DNA of 64,000 nt from Legionella rowbothamii (lineage in GTDB: Bacteria > Pseudomonadota > Gammaproteobacteria > Legionellales > Legionellaceae). The notes below the pieces were generated by a model, which worked only from the letters and a program-made list of their open reading frames with translations, did not search any database and was not told the DNA's origin. The stretch covers positions 62,001-126,000 of the forward strand of contig NZ_CAAAIM010000008.1 of assembly GCF_900639985.1 (NCBI RefSeq). Reading direction: 5' to 3'. This document shows positions 29,093 through 38,500 of this stretch, in pieces. Within the stretch, counting starts at the first letter, position 1. The number at the start of each line of letters is the position of its first letter. Made by a program: the position numbers and the translations under genes.

Positions 29093-30142
29093 ATGAAAAA
29101 CAAAATACCTCAGGAAAAATTACCTCCAGCTAATTTAAAAAGAGCGCTGGAATATGTCAAAAGCCTTTCTCCTTTAGGCTCTTCTAACAAATTTGCAGAC
29201 CAGCTACGAACTAATTTTTGGACTAGAACCGCTACTCAGCTCAGAACACATGAAACTTATTTTATTAAGTCTCATAGAGCAACGATAGAAGACCAAGAGA
29301 AGAATGCTATATATGAGCCTAATCAACGCATTTTTATGTACACCGAAAAAAATTGGCTCTATCGTTATAGAAAAATTAGGGATTCCTCTTTACGAGTGTG
29401 CCCTTTAGAGCTTACTGATCAAAAAATCTCATTAGATGCATTTCACTTAGAGCGTGGACACTTATGGGTTTTATTTCTCGCAATGGTCGCCAAAGAATTA
29501 GGTGGAGGAACTTGCGATTTTAAGGCAGCACTTGCAGCCAAATATCTCTGGGAACATAGTGAAGAGATCAACCGGATTGAATTAGTTAGCGCGTTAGATT
29601 TTCAGCACTGCTATGTTATCATAAATAGAGAGGGAGTCCTTGCTGATTATAAAACGTGGGGAGAAAACGCGTGGATAATTGATCCTTGGTATGGTGAAAA
29701 TGGGATAATTTATCCGGCATCCAGCTTTTCAGAAACCATAATGAAAATAAAAGCGTTTGATTTCAACCAGCATATGAATTTAAAAGAGCTGGGTTACGGA
29801 CAAGGATCCTACACTCTTTCTCCACCCTCAGAAGAGCCATGCACGTGCACTTGTGAAATTAACCCTCAGAGCCAGCCCTATCCTAAATACAATGGAAAAC
29901 CTTTAGATTATTATTTCAGCGTTGATATATACCCACATCGAGAAGAAGAATTAGAAACCCCTTTCGCCTTTGTTATGCATTTAAATAAACACAAAGAAAG
30001 CATGGCCAAGTGTTTCCCGGAGATAAAAAAGAAGTCTTTTTCCTTGAAAAACTCTAAGCATTCTTTATTCGCTCATAAACATAATCAAGAAACTTGTGAA
30101 CTAAATGAATCAGTTTTGTCGCAAAAACAATTGCAGGCTTAG
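29093..30142 (+). CDS. effector-like protein with a possible papain-fold Cys-His-Asp triad
   Basis: 349 residues, no signal peptide, not assigned to a named family. Three conserved-looking elements occur in the order of papain/transglutaminase-fold enzymes. Cys141 is at the start of a helix (GGGTCDFKAALAAKYL), His172 is in a strand (DFQHCYVII), and Asp197 is in WIIDPWYG. The C terminus is hydrophilic and acidic/polar, as in many Dot/Icm substrates. A broken second copy lies at about 54930-55140, so the family is duplicated in this genome. Protease, deamidase or acyltransferase activity is inference from the triad only. Confidence 0.7.
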   Translation: MKNKIPQEKLPPANLKRALEYVKSLSPLGSSNKFADQLRTNFWTRTATQLRTHETYFIKSHRATIEDQEKNAIYEPNQRIFMYTEKNWLYRYRKIRDSSLRVCPLELTDQKISLDAFHLERGHLWVLFLAMVAKELGGGTCDFKAALAAKYLWEHSEEINRIELVSALDFQHCYVIINREGVLADYKTWGENAWIIDPWYGENGIIYPASSFSETIMKIKAFDFNQHMNLKELGYGQGSYTLSPPSEEPCTCTCEINPQSQPYPKYNGKPLDYYFSVDIYPHREEELETPFAFVMHLNKHKESMAKCFPEIKKKSFSLKNSKHSLFAHKHNQETCELNESVLSQKQLQA

Positions 30143-30152
30143 AGTGGAGCTG

Positions 30153-30235
30153 GTTAGGTAGCGAGTCTATAAAACCTTTCAAAGATAGACTGTTTTTCTG
30201 CCTGGAGAGGCTGTACTTTTCGGAGTATAGGGTGA
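30153..30235. repeat. copy 1 of an intergenic repeat shared with 53898-53989
   Basis: Shared words with the second copy, in order: TAGACTG, TTTCTGCCTG, CTTTTCGGAG, ATAG and GTGAAG/GTGTAG. The copy starts 11 bases after an effector-like gene stop. It has no coding potential. Confidence 0.6.
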
Positions 30236-30344
30236 AGTTCAAGGCCACCCACCGTAGTGCTAGTGCTAATAAACTTTAAATATATCGCCAGATTTTAGAC
30301 AATATGCTATGTTTAGAGCATTATTCAAGACTTGAGTATAATCA

Positions 30345-30779
30345 ATGAGATTTGCCATTAATACTATGCGATATTTTATAATGATAGGCTTATTATTTAG
30401 TTTAACCGCCTGTATAAATACAGGTCATCGTGGGCATGTAGCTTCTTATAAAGTTAAAGGTAAAGTATATACACCCCTTAGATCAGCAAAAGGTTATAAA
30501 GCGCGAGGACTAGCTTCGTTTTATAGTAATCGCTTACATCGTCATAAGACCTCTAATGGAGAGCGTTATAATATGTATTCTATGACGGCAGCACATACTA
30601 CACTTCCATTTAATACCCGACTACGAGTTAAGAATATAAGAAATGGAAGAACAGTGGTGGTTCGCGTTAATGATCGAGGCCCTTTCTATAGTTCGCGAAT
30701 TATAGATATTTCTTATGCGGCCGCACGTCGCCTTGGAATCAAAAGTACTTCTATGGTAGAAATACAAGCGCTAAATTAG
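30345..30779 (+). CDS. rlpA: RlpA-like lipoprotein (double-psi beta-barrel)
   Basis: 144 residues with a lipoprotein signal (FSLTAC, lipidated Cys23), so it is membrane-anchored. The mature part is a double-psi barrel: GLASFYSNRLHRHKTSNGE, MTAAHTTLPFNTRLRV and VVRVNDRGPF...IDISYAAARRLG. Asp in NDRGPF and the His near TAAH match the RlpA catalytic positions. RlpA cleaves naked glycan strands at the septum. The usual SPOR domain is missing, so septal targeting may differ. An internal Met at 30366 is an alternative start. Confidence 0.85.
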   Translation: MRFAINTMRYFIMIGLLFSLTACINTGHRGHVASYKVKGKVYTPLRSAKGYKARGLASFYSNRLHRHKTSNGERYNMYSMTAAHTTLPFNTRLRVKNIRNGRTVVVRVNDRGPFYSSRIIDISYAAARRLGIKSTSMVEIQALN

Positions 30780-31168
30780 ACATATAAATTTCGTGTATTT
30801 TTCCGAGCGTTTATTCTAATATCAATTTTATATCATTATGCTGGTTAGTTTAAGCAATAATGCCTTTTGTATAGCACAATAAGCACTAGCCATTTTATGG
30901 ATTTTCTTCTTAAGAAACACTTGAATTTTTCAGAGTGCTGGCCCGAGCAGATTAAGTAACATCCAAGGAGTTACTGCCGACTGGCTATCATCTACATTCA
31001 GGAAAGAAATGTGAATACTGGCATTCCTGTTTCTTTTCCAGCATATTGGCTTTCGATAAATAAAGAACCGTTTCGCGTAAAGTTAAATTGACCATTTCCC
31101 CTTACCTTTGATCTGTTCATTATTTGTACTATAATAAAAAAACTCCTTCCTGTGGATAGAGGTTTTTA
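30780..31168. other. intergenic region without recognised features
   Basis: About 390 bases of unremarkable AT-rich sequence between the RlpA-like gene and the next gene. GAGG before 31169 is the ribosome-binding site. Confidence 0.4.
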
Positions 31169-32515
31169 ATGCCTAATGCTGTAGATTCTAACCAAGCCGT
31201 AAACTATGTATTAGATTCCCTAAAAAAGAATGCGAGTACAGACTCACCCGAAGCAACCGCGACCAAATTATTTTTTATTTCCGCAAATCTTTTCGAAAAA
31301 TATAATATGGATGATCGCGATAATCACAAAAAGAATATGGCGGCCATGGAGGAGATCCGAGTAAAAACCCAAGCCCAAGTCAAAGAGTCCATCCTGGAAG
31401 ACGTCGCTCCTGAAAAAATAAGCACTAAAATTACCTATTGGACAGATACGATGGAAGAACTGCTTAAAAAAGGAGATCGCGCTACCGCAGCCTCCGTTCG
31501 TCTAGTGATTGATGAGCTGGCTTGGAGCAAACAGGAAAATCTACGCCAAGCATTTGCAACACTCCCTACAAAAACTCAAGACGCATTAAATAATTATAAG
31601 GTTGATGCACGAGTTACTTACTTAAGCACCTATGAAAATCAACATGTTACCGTGCCCTTCATGGGGATTTATCCTAAAATCCTGGATATGGCTAAAAATG
31701 CAGCTTCCCTGGAAGATGATCCTGAAAAGAAAAAAATGGAAAATCCAGGCATCACTAAATTAAGAACATTTACCCAAAATATTAAAGCGAATTTAAGCAC
31801 CCAAATGAAAGAAGAGCATAAAAATTTAGATCGTATGCTTTCACAAGAACAAGATAATTTAAACGGCATGATCGCTAAGGTGTCCGCTTATAACCATCAG
31901 TATGAAGACTCCAAAAATTCCCCAGATCAAAAAAAATACTACGCCTCTCATCTTTTATTGCAGGTGATGAACAACAAATCGTTAACCACCGAAGATAAGG
32001 TTCGTTTTTTGCAAAATTTTATTGAGCAAACTCCCAAAGGTTTAGAACATAAAAACTTCTTTCATCGCATAAGCAACAAGGACTTTACAATAATCAAGCT
32101 TGCTCAAGAGATCCTGCCCATTATGCAAAATACTGCCACTTTAGAAGCATTCACTCATAAAAATGCAAAAAATCAAGCAGAACTGGATGAGCACCAAGCG
32201 GCAATCGCAAGCAAAGAGGTGGTAAGCCAATTTGTCCCCGGAAAAATACCCCAGCAGCCCGCCACTCCATTTGTCCTAGGACGCAAGCCCATTAATCCTG
32301 AGCCAGAAGCAAGCAAAGTGACAGCCGCTACCGTCTCCAAAGAAGAGCATGTGACGAAGGAAGCCCCCACAACCATATCCCCTCCTCCAACATCCGAACC
32401 GAAAGAAAATACTGTGAAACTTACCTCGTCATTTAAGGAAAAATTAGCCTTTTTTGAAAGTCTCATTAAAAAAGATGAGGAACCAGAAAGCGGTCCACGA
32501 GGCCCAAGACGCTAA
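31169..32515 (+). CDS. orphan effector-like helical protein
   Basis: 448 residues, no signal peptide or membrane segment, not recognised. Residues 1-340 are predicted mostly helical and charged, with coiled-coil-like stretches (MEEIRVKTQAQVKESIL, EEHKNLDRMLSQEQDNL). The last 100 residues are low-complexity and rich in Pro, Glu, Thr and Lys, ending KKDEEPESGPRGPRR. Such a disordered charged tail is common in Legionella Dot/Icm substrates. GAGG lies six bases before the ATG. It is a single gene. The effector label is inference. Confidence 0.65.
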   Translation: MPNAVDSNQAVNYVLDSLKKNASTDSPEATATKLFFISANLFEKYNMDDRDNHKKNMAAMEEIRVKTQAQVKESILEDVAPEKISTKITYWTDTMEELLKKGDRATAASVRLVIDELAWSKQENLRQAFATLPTKTQDALNNYKVDARVTYLSTYENQHVTVPFMGIYPKILDMAKNAASLEDDPEKKKMENPGITKLRTFTQNIKANLSTQMKEEHKNLDRMLSQEQDNLNGMIAKVSAYNHQYEDSKNSPDQKKYYASHLLLQVMNNKSLTTEDKVRFLQNFIEQTPKGLEHKNFFHRISNKDFTIIKLAQEILPIMQNTATLEAFTHKNAKNQAELDEHQAAIASKEVVSQFVPGKIPQQPATPFVLGRKPINPEPEASKVTAATVSKEEHVTKEAPTTISPPPTSEPKENTVKLTSSFKEKLAFFESLIKKDEEPESGPRGPRR

Positions 32516-33014
32516 AAAGGGGGCTATAACCGTTGGTGAGGTGATTTGACCCAACTCATGGAGCATCGCAAGCTCCTTGGGAATACCACAGCGCTACGTT
32601 CTGCTGTTGAGCCCAAAGGCACTACTTACATTAGATTAAAGAAAGTTTGCTTATTATATAGCCTAATCGCAATACATTGATTACTTGGTAAGAACCAATC
32701 GTTATAACAAGTATTCTCGCGATCTGGCTTCGAGCTATAAAAAAATACGTGAAGCAGAAAATCGCTCATTAATCGACTTGATGTCTAACTTGAGATCGAA
32801 ATGTATTCTTTACATTCCCGAATGGCTATTAATCAGCTAACTAATAGAAAAATGGTGCGATAGATTCGACTAGGATAAGGAATGAAATCTTTCCCTTCAG
32901 GGAAGGTTTTCCTATATACTCGCTTCAAAGATGGAGAGAAGCGTTTTGAAAATGTTTCTGCTTAGATTGACCGCTTAGCGGTGTCCCTAAGGTACTTTTA
33001 TAAGGATATAATCC
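32516..33014. other. 500-base intergenic region with one hairpin
   Basis: No gene supported. Near 32888-32906 CTTTCCCT and AGGGAAGG pair around TC and are followed by TTTTCCTATAT, a possible terminator. The rest shows nothing I can name. Confidence 0.4.
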
Positions 33015-34577
33015 ATGAATAAAAATCGTTTAAAATACGTAATTCTTGCGGGATTAGTACTGTTAAATCCAGCCTATGGTGGTATTCCTGTATGGACGTT
33101 TACCCAAGTCCCCGGATATCCCCCCTCAGCGAGAGTGAGCAGCACACAGACAACGACCATCAAATACCTCCTGACCAATCAATCACATAAAACGCATACA
33201 TTACGGATGAAGCCTATTCAAGGAATTACCCCATCAGGATGTATCTCCCCTTTGAATTATCAGGAAAAATGCATTTTAACTTTGGATGTAAAAGGGAGCG
33301 ATTTAAAGGGAGACATAATGGGAGGCCCAGAACTATGCGAACGAGGTAATCCCAATCAGTGCTATCGACCAAGCCAGGCCGACAGTTTAGTCATCCGACT
33401 AACGCAAAAGCCTCCTGGCACAGCTACTTTAATACCAAGCACATCAATACTGGCACTTTCAATCAACTGCCCGCCCGCTTCATCTTGTATGACCACGCAA
33501 GATGCAGCGCTCACGGGCAACCCAAGACACATAACTATTAAAAACACAGGCTCTGCTCCTGCCACCAATATCTCCGTTAGCACCATTAAGCTTCCTTCAG
33601 GAACGAGCATCAGTAGCACAACATGTACGGGCTCACTCAATGAGGGGGATTCCTGCATGATTACTTTAACACCAGGCCCGATAGCCAGTGATGATTCAAA
33701 TAACGCGGCATGCACAGCCGGAACACAACCCGTTGCTGGTACGGTGATGATTAGGGCAGATGGTGGTGTTTCCAGCCAAGTCAATATCTATGTGTTAGGC
33801 TATGGTTGTCAGTACCAAGGAGGTTTTATTTATTCGGTTGATGACACCACATTAAAAACCGGCAGCATTGGTGGTAAAGTAACTGCTCTTGTTGATCAAG
33901 CAATGCCTGCCGTTCTCTCTGGCCCTTTAAATCCCGGCATTATTTGGAGTTCCAATGGGAATGGAGTGGGCAATTTTAATGTGGATTACACCAGCATTCT
34001 TGGGATTGATGAAACATCGACTACTACTACCCCCTCTCCCACCTTACCCTCTTATCCCGCTGGCACACCTCCCTATAGCCCATGCAACGGCAGTACCGAT
34101 GGGTCATGCAATTCGAGAAATATTGTTTCTTATTATAATCACAATCGAACTAGTGGAGGAAGCCCACCTACCCCCCTTAATTATTATGCGGCAGGCCTAT
34201 GCGTACTCTACACCATAGACTCGAATGGTACTACTCCATGCACAAATGGAACTTGCTATAATGATTGGTATTTTCCTGCAGTTTGTGAGATGGATTCTAA
34301 CGATCTCTTGATAGGTTGTCCTAATGGAACTCAAAGCATGGTAGGCAGCCTTTCTTTCTTGATTGGAAACTCAAATGATCCCTCCCCAAGCACCTCTTGC
34401 TCCCCGCCCAGCGGAACAAGCTGCCTTGCAGGACTTTATTGGAGTTCCACCGAAGATTCGAACGCGCCGCAGACTGACGCAAGGACTGTAGATATTAACA
34501 CTGGTGGTAGTGTTCAAGGCGGCAACGATAAGTTTGTTTCGATTGGAGTTCGTTGTTCTCGAGCGTTAAGTTATTAG
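33015..34577 (+). CDS. secreted DUF1566 surface protein
   Basis: 520 residues with a signal peptide (ending PAYGG, about residue 22). Residues 25-130 form a Cys-containing beta domain resembling the one on the GH18 protein at 12800, and 130-265 a second DUF11-like beta domain (NTGSAPATNISVS). The C-terminal 240 residues are DUF1566-like, with NDWYFPAVCEM, LYWSSTED and GVRCSRAL. DUF1566 occurs in Legionella exported and adhesin-type proteins such as Lcl. AAGGAT lies seven bases before the ATG. A hairpin follows the stop. Adhesion or carbohydrate binding is inference. Confidence 0.8.
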   Translation: MNKNRLKYVILAGLVLLNPAYGGIPVWTFTQVPGYPPSARVSSTQTTTIKYLLTNQSHKTHTLRMKPIQGITPSGCISPLNYQEKCILTLDVKGSDLKGDIMGGPELCERGNPNQCYRPSQADSLVIRLTQKPPGTATLIPSTSILALSINCPPASSCMTTQDAALTGNPRHITIKNTGSAPATNISVSTIKLPSGTSISSTTCTGSLNEGDSCMITLTPGPIASDDSNNAACTAGTQPVAGTVMIRADGGVSSQVNIYVLGYGCQYQGGFIYSVDDTTLKTGSIGGKVTALVDQAMPAVLSGPLNPGIIWSSNGNGVGNFNVDYTSILGIDETSTTTTPSPTLPSYPAGTPPYSPCNGSTDGSCNSRNIVSYYNHNRTSGGSPPTPLNYYAAGLCVLYTIDSNGTTPCTNGTCYNDWYFPAVCEMDSNDLLIGCPNGTQSMVGSLSFLIGNSNDPSPSTSCSPPSGTSCLAGLYWSSTEDSNAPQTDARTVDINTGGSVQGGNDKFVSIGVRCSRALSY

Positions 34578-34583
34578 ACTTTT

Positions 34584-34612
34584 TTACCTGCTTTGCCTAG
34601 CAAAGCAGGGTA
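34584..34612 (+). terminator. terminator hairpin of the DUF1566 gene
   Basis: CCTGCTTTGC and GCAAAGCAGG pair perfectly around CTA, seven bases after the stop region, with flanking TTA/TAA extending the stem. The downstream sequence is only moderately T-rich. Confidence 0.65.
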
Positions 34613-34703
34613 ACGATATCTTTTCAGCTCAGATATTGGTACCCCCTCCTCATTTATATTACAATCCTTAGCTATAACTTACTGAATAAAATACTTTTTA
34701 ACT

Positions 34704-35435
34704 ATGTCTAATTTTTTTATCTATTATGGGGTTAATGAGCACCACCAGCTGTTCATCAGTTGCTATCATGACAACTTTGCCGCAATGTTTGCCTTTAAAA
34801 CCTTGACGAAAAGGCAAACCCACTCTGAAACCAAGATAATAGGCCTTTTGTCTACCAATGAAAATGAAATTAAAGAAACCATACTTAATGAATTAACCAT
34901 GATCCAACGCGATATTGCCGCCCGTTACCCCAAGATAACCAAAATTTATTACAGCGGTGATATCAATTTAGGCTTTGGAGGACAAGAACAATACCCTGCC
35001 TTTCTTATGGATGGCAGTTTACAAAAATTATTTAAAGGCCATGAGTATTTTGCTAAGGTGCCACTTTTAGTATGTCTTGAATCCTATAATGATGAGCTTG
35101 TCCGCAAAGCGGCAAAAATTTATAGTGAATATTATGTCACAACGCATAAAAAAAACTATCCTGATTGTAAAGTAGAAATTAAAAATAAACTCAGTGTCAA
35201 ATCGCTTTATAATTCATCGAATGGCTGGTTATCCCCACCACCATCCCCTCCCTCTTCTCCCAAAGTTAACAAAAAAATGGAAACCCTCCATTCAGTTACT
35301 CATTTGATGCGTAAAGCATCTCCCTCCTCTCCCAACATGAATCGGCATGCTTTTTATCCACATAAAAAAATGGATGAGGTAGAAATAAAAAATGAGGTAA
35401 CTCGAACTTATTCCCCTGGGCAAACCAGAAAATAG
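34704..35435 (+). CDS. orphan effector-like protein with proline/serine-rich tail
   Basis: 243 residues, soluble, not recognised. Residues 1-165 look like a folded alpha/beta domain (FIYYGVNEHHQLFISCYHD, KIYYSGDINLGFGG). The tail is disordered, with PPPSPPSSPKV (about 177-187) and basic residues (HKKMDEVEIKNEV). Proline-rich Ser-Pro tails may be docking or phosphorylation sites in host cells if the protein is secreted; that is inference. It converges on the large helicase-protease gene. Confidence 0.6.
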   Translation: MSNFFIYYGVNEHHQLFISCYHDNFAAMFAFKTLTKRQTHSETKIIGLLSTNENEIKETILNELTMIQRDIAARYPKITKIYYSGDINLGFGGQEQYPAFLMDGSLQKLFKGHEYFAKVPLLVCLESYNDELVRKAAKIYSEYYVTTHKKNYPDCKVEIKNKLSVKSLYNSSNGWLSPPPSPPSSPKVNKKMETLHSVTHLMRKASPSSPNMNRHAFYPHKKMDEVEIKNEVTRTYSPGQTRK

Positions 35436-35472
35436 GCCTAGTACGTACGAGCCCCATGCTGACATCGTCAAC

Positions 35473-35492
35473 ACGGTGTGTATTATCACCGT
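35473..35492. terminator. hairpin between convergent genes
   Basis: ACGGTG and CACCGT pair around an eight-base loop and are followed by AAAACTAG. It lies midway between two converging genes and could end either transcript. The T tract is weak. Confidence 0.4.
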
Positions 35493-35583
35493 AAAACTAG
35501 ACGAGAATATCGTAAATGCTCAAAGAGCTATTTAATTCCTAAATAAGACCCCAAGTTCACTTGAGGTCCATGCATTCAGTACG

Positions 35584-38500
35584 CTACTGCATTGATTTTT
35601 TGATTTCGTATGAACTGGGGAGATGCCACGGTTGCTTCAGATTTAGGTGGAGAGCTGAGCTTTCTCCTTGCCATTGGCGTTTACAAAATTGTTCATAGAA
35701 AACAGGTTCTTTTTGTTGCAGCAGTTTTAGATGACGAGCTCTAATCGTCTGGGTTAGATTAGAATCAGTGGGCCAAGTTTTTTGTTCTAAATCGCAATAG
35801 ATATTTTCAATGAGAAATGCACCACAGCTGGTGCCATCTTTTTGCTCTAGAGCATGTTCAAAGGGTTTGATGTGAGTAGCCATTGGCCATAAGTCTAATA
35901 CACTAAGTGCCTGATTTACTTCCTCAAGTAAAGCAGGGATTAGTTGAGCATCGGGCGTATAGTTTTTAATGCTGTTATAATAAGTAATTTCAGGTAGCGC
36001 TCCTGTTCTGAGTTGAATACGTATTCCCACCCAATGATATTGATGGACTATGGGAATAATGATGTTTTCTACCGAATTGTTGCCTCTTTGGGGCGCAAAG
36101 GGTCCTGCTACATAGTCCCGCAGTATATTGAGTACTCGATTACCAAGATAATTTTCGGACATATTCGCCACTCCAAGCACAATAAGCCCTGGTGTTTGAT
36201 TATCTTGAAGCCGTAATTGAAGAATACGGCACACATCTTCATCTTGATACATATAGGAACTATTGGTGTTTTCCCCAACAGTATTGGGCTGAGCAAAGAG
36301 GCTATTATTTGCTAAGGTTTTGCCCGACGTATTGAGCGTTTTGGGGATCACTTTACCAGGTTGCTGATTAATAAACTTTATTTTCTGTTGGTATTCATTC
36401 AATACATTTATATAATGCGGTACTGCAAATTGAGTAGAAATTTTTGTCATCCAATGTTGGCATGATTTTTTTTCCGTTTTGCCTAGCCACGATGTCACTT
36501 GGTGCGGTTTGACCTGGATCAAGGCATCTAAAAGCTCCTGGAATTTTTGAGCAGTATACAGCTCCTTATTTTCCGTTCTTTTTGAATCGAAAAAGAAACC
36601 ATATGCTTCATAGGCAAAACAGGCCAGGATATCATCCTGAGCAAGCTGTTGATTGTGGTGCAGTATGCTGGCTAACCACTCCGGAGTGATTGCACGCAAA
36701 GCGAGCTCCAAATGTTTTTTTAATGAATGATCCTTTAAGCAATTCTGTTCAAATATTACTTGATACGACTGGAATGACTCGTTCTTTTGAATGGCATATT
36801 GTATATCCAAATAGAGCAGTTCACGATTCACCTGAAAATATTTTGAGTGGGCTTTGGTAATAGCCTCTTGATCCTTTAATAATCCGAAATCGCTTAAATT
36901 AAGATGATGATCTGCCAAAATATAGGCGATTTTTTCTGGATCCTCGGGATTTTTTCTGAGAACACGTCCAATGATCTGGCGAACTGTCGCACTGTTTTCA
37001 TTATTATTTCGGGCAATGAGAGCCCAGGATAAATGTTTATCATCGTAACCTGCTTGCAGCATCCCAACCACAATTAAGATGCCTTGTTCATGGTATTTTT
37101 TCTTGTGAAACTGAGTAATTAATTGCGCAGAGTTGCTAAGGCCACTATGAACCGAGAGCGCCAAAGGTTTAGCGCGATCCTGATTAATGACTTGCGCTAA
37201 TTCATTTGCTTGGGCAATAGAACTAACAAAGATAATTCCTTTGCTGTTCTGTAAACATTGCCCATCGCGCGGATGCCGATGGCTCTTAAGTAGCTCACTA
37301 ATTTTTTCTTTTCTTTTCTCATTTGTGTTACTTAATTTATAAGGCAAACGATCAATAATCATGGGAACGGTAATTTTTGCCTGTAAGGAATCAAGCCGGG
37401 AAAAGTGATATAAGGGCTGATATTCTTTAGGAGGTGTTGCGGAAAATCCTAAGGCGGTTACATTGCCCCCCAATATTGTTTTGGCTGTAGTAAGATATAA
37501 GTGAAATTCATCTAATAAAATAATTGCGGATTGAATGTTAATAGCATCTGTTGATTCGCCTAATTCATTCTGAAATTTATTAAAGCTGTAATCGCAGAAA
37601 ATAACCACTTTTGCCTGTTTCTTGAGTACGTCGTTTTTATAGTAATTTTTCCAGGGAACATTACCCGAATCACTTTGAACTTTGATAATATCAAGCATAG
37701 TCACGTGTGCATTGTCTTCTAAGAGATTAATAGTTTCTTCACATGAGAGGTAGAATTGTTCCACTAATTGTTGGGTTGGCGTAATAATATAAATGGGGCT
37801 ATCTTGTTTGGCTAAAAGATAATTGAGCAGCAAGATTTGCAGGCGGGTCTTACCGGCCCCGGTTGCAATATTTAATACGCCATTATTGGCAGTGGATTGC
37901 CCTATTTTTTTTAATGCTTCTTGTTGATAGGGATAACATAAGTGACCTATTTGCGATAAATAGGTTTCCATATTCCAGTGCTCATCCCCTGCCATTAATT
38001 GATTTAAGTTCTTATTTGAACAATTTAGCTTCCAATGAGAGGAATGAGGAGTCTGTTTCCGTTTCTTCTTCAAAGAGGATGATGCTTTCTGGGGTTCCTC
38101 ATCATTCGAATATATATTATCTAACAAAATAAAATTAGGCGGGATTAATGCATCGCTGAGTTTTCTTTTTTTTATCTGGGTATTATTGAAAACAACCTGA
38201 GGTAAATCATCTCGTGTTTTTTCAAATTGTTGGCGTGCTTCAAATGCTTTTTGATTCCGGATTACTTGTTTTTTAAGGTATGAAAGGGCCCAATTCATCC
38301 ATTGTTGATGATTTTCTTTTAACATGCTCAAATCAAACGATCCAAATTCTATTTTCACCACATCGTTATAAGGCGCTAACCACTTTTTGGCCATGTTGGA
38401 GTTTATAGTGCTTCGTTTAAATCCAGCATGGTTTTGATCTATTATGTGGCGACATGCACGTGATATTTTTTTCGAGTCTACCGCAATATCCAAGAGCATT

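Noticed and set aside
30054..30248. 64-codon minus-strand frame at the end of the effector gene
   Set aside because: It overlaps the effector gene and the intergenic repeat; no independent coding evidence.
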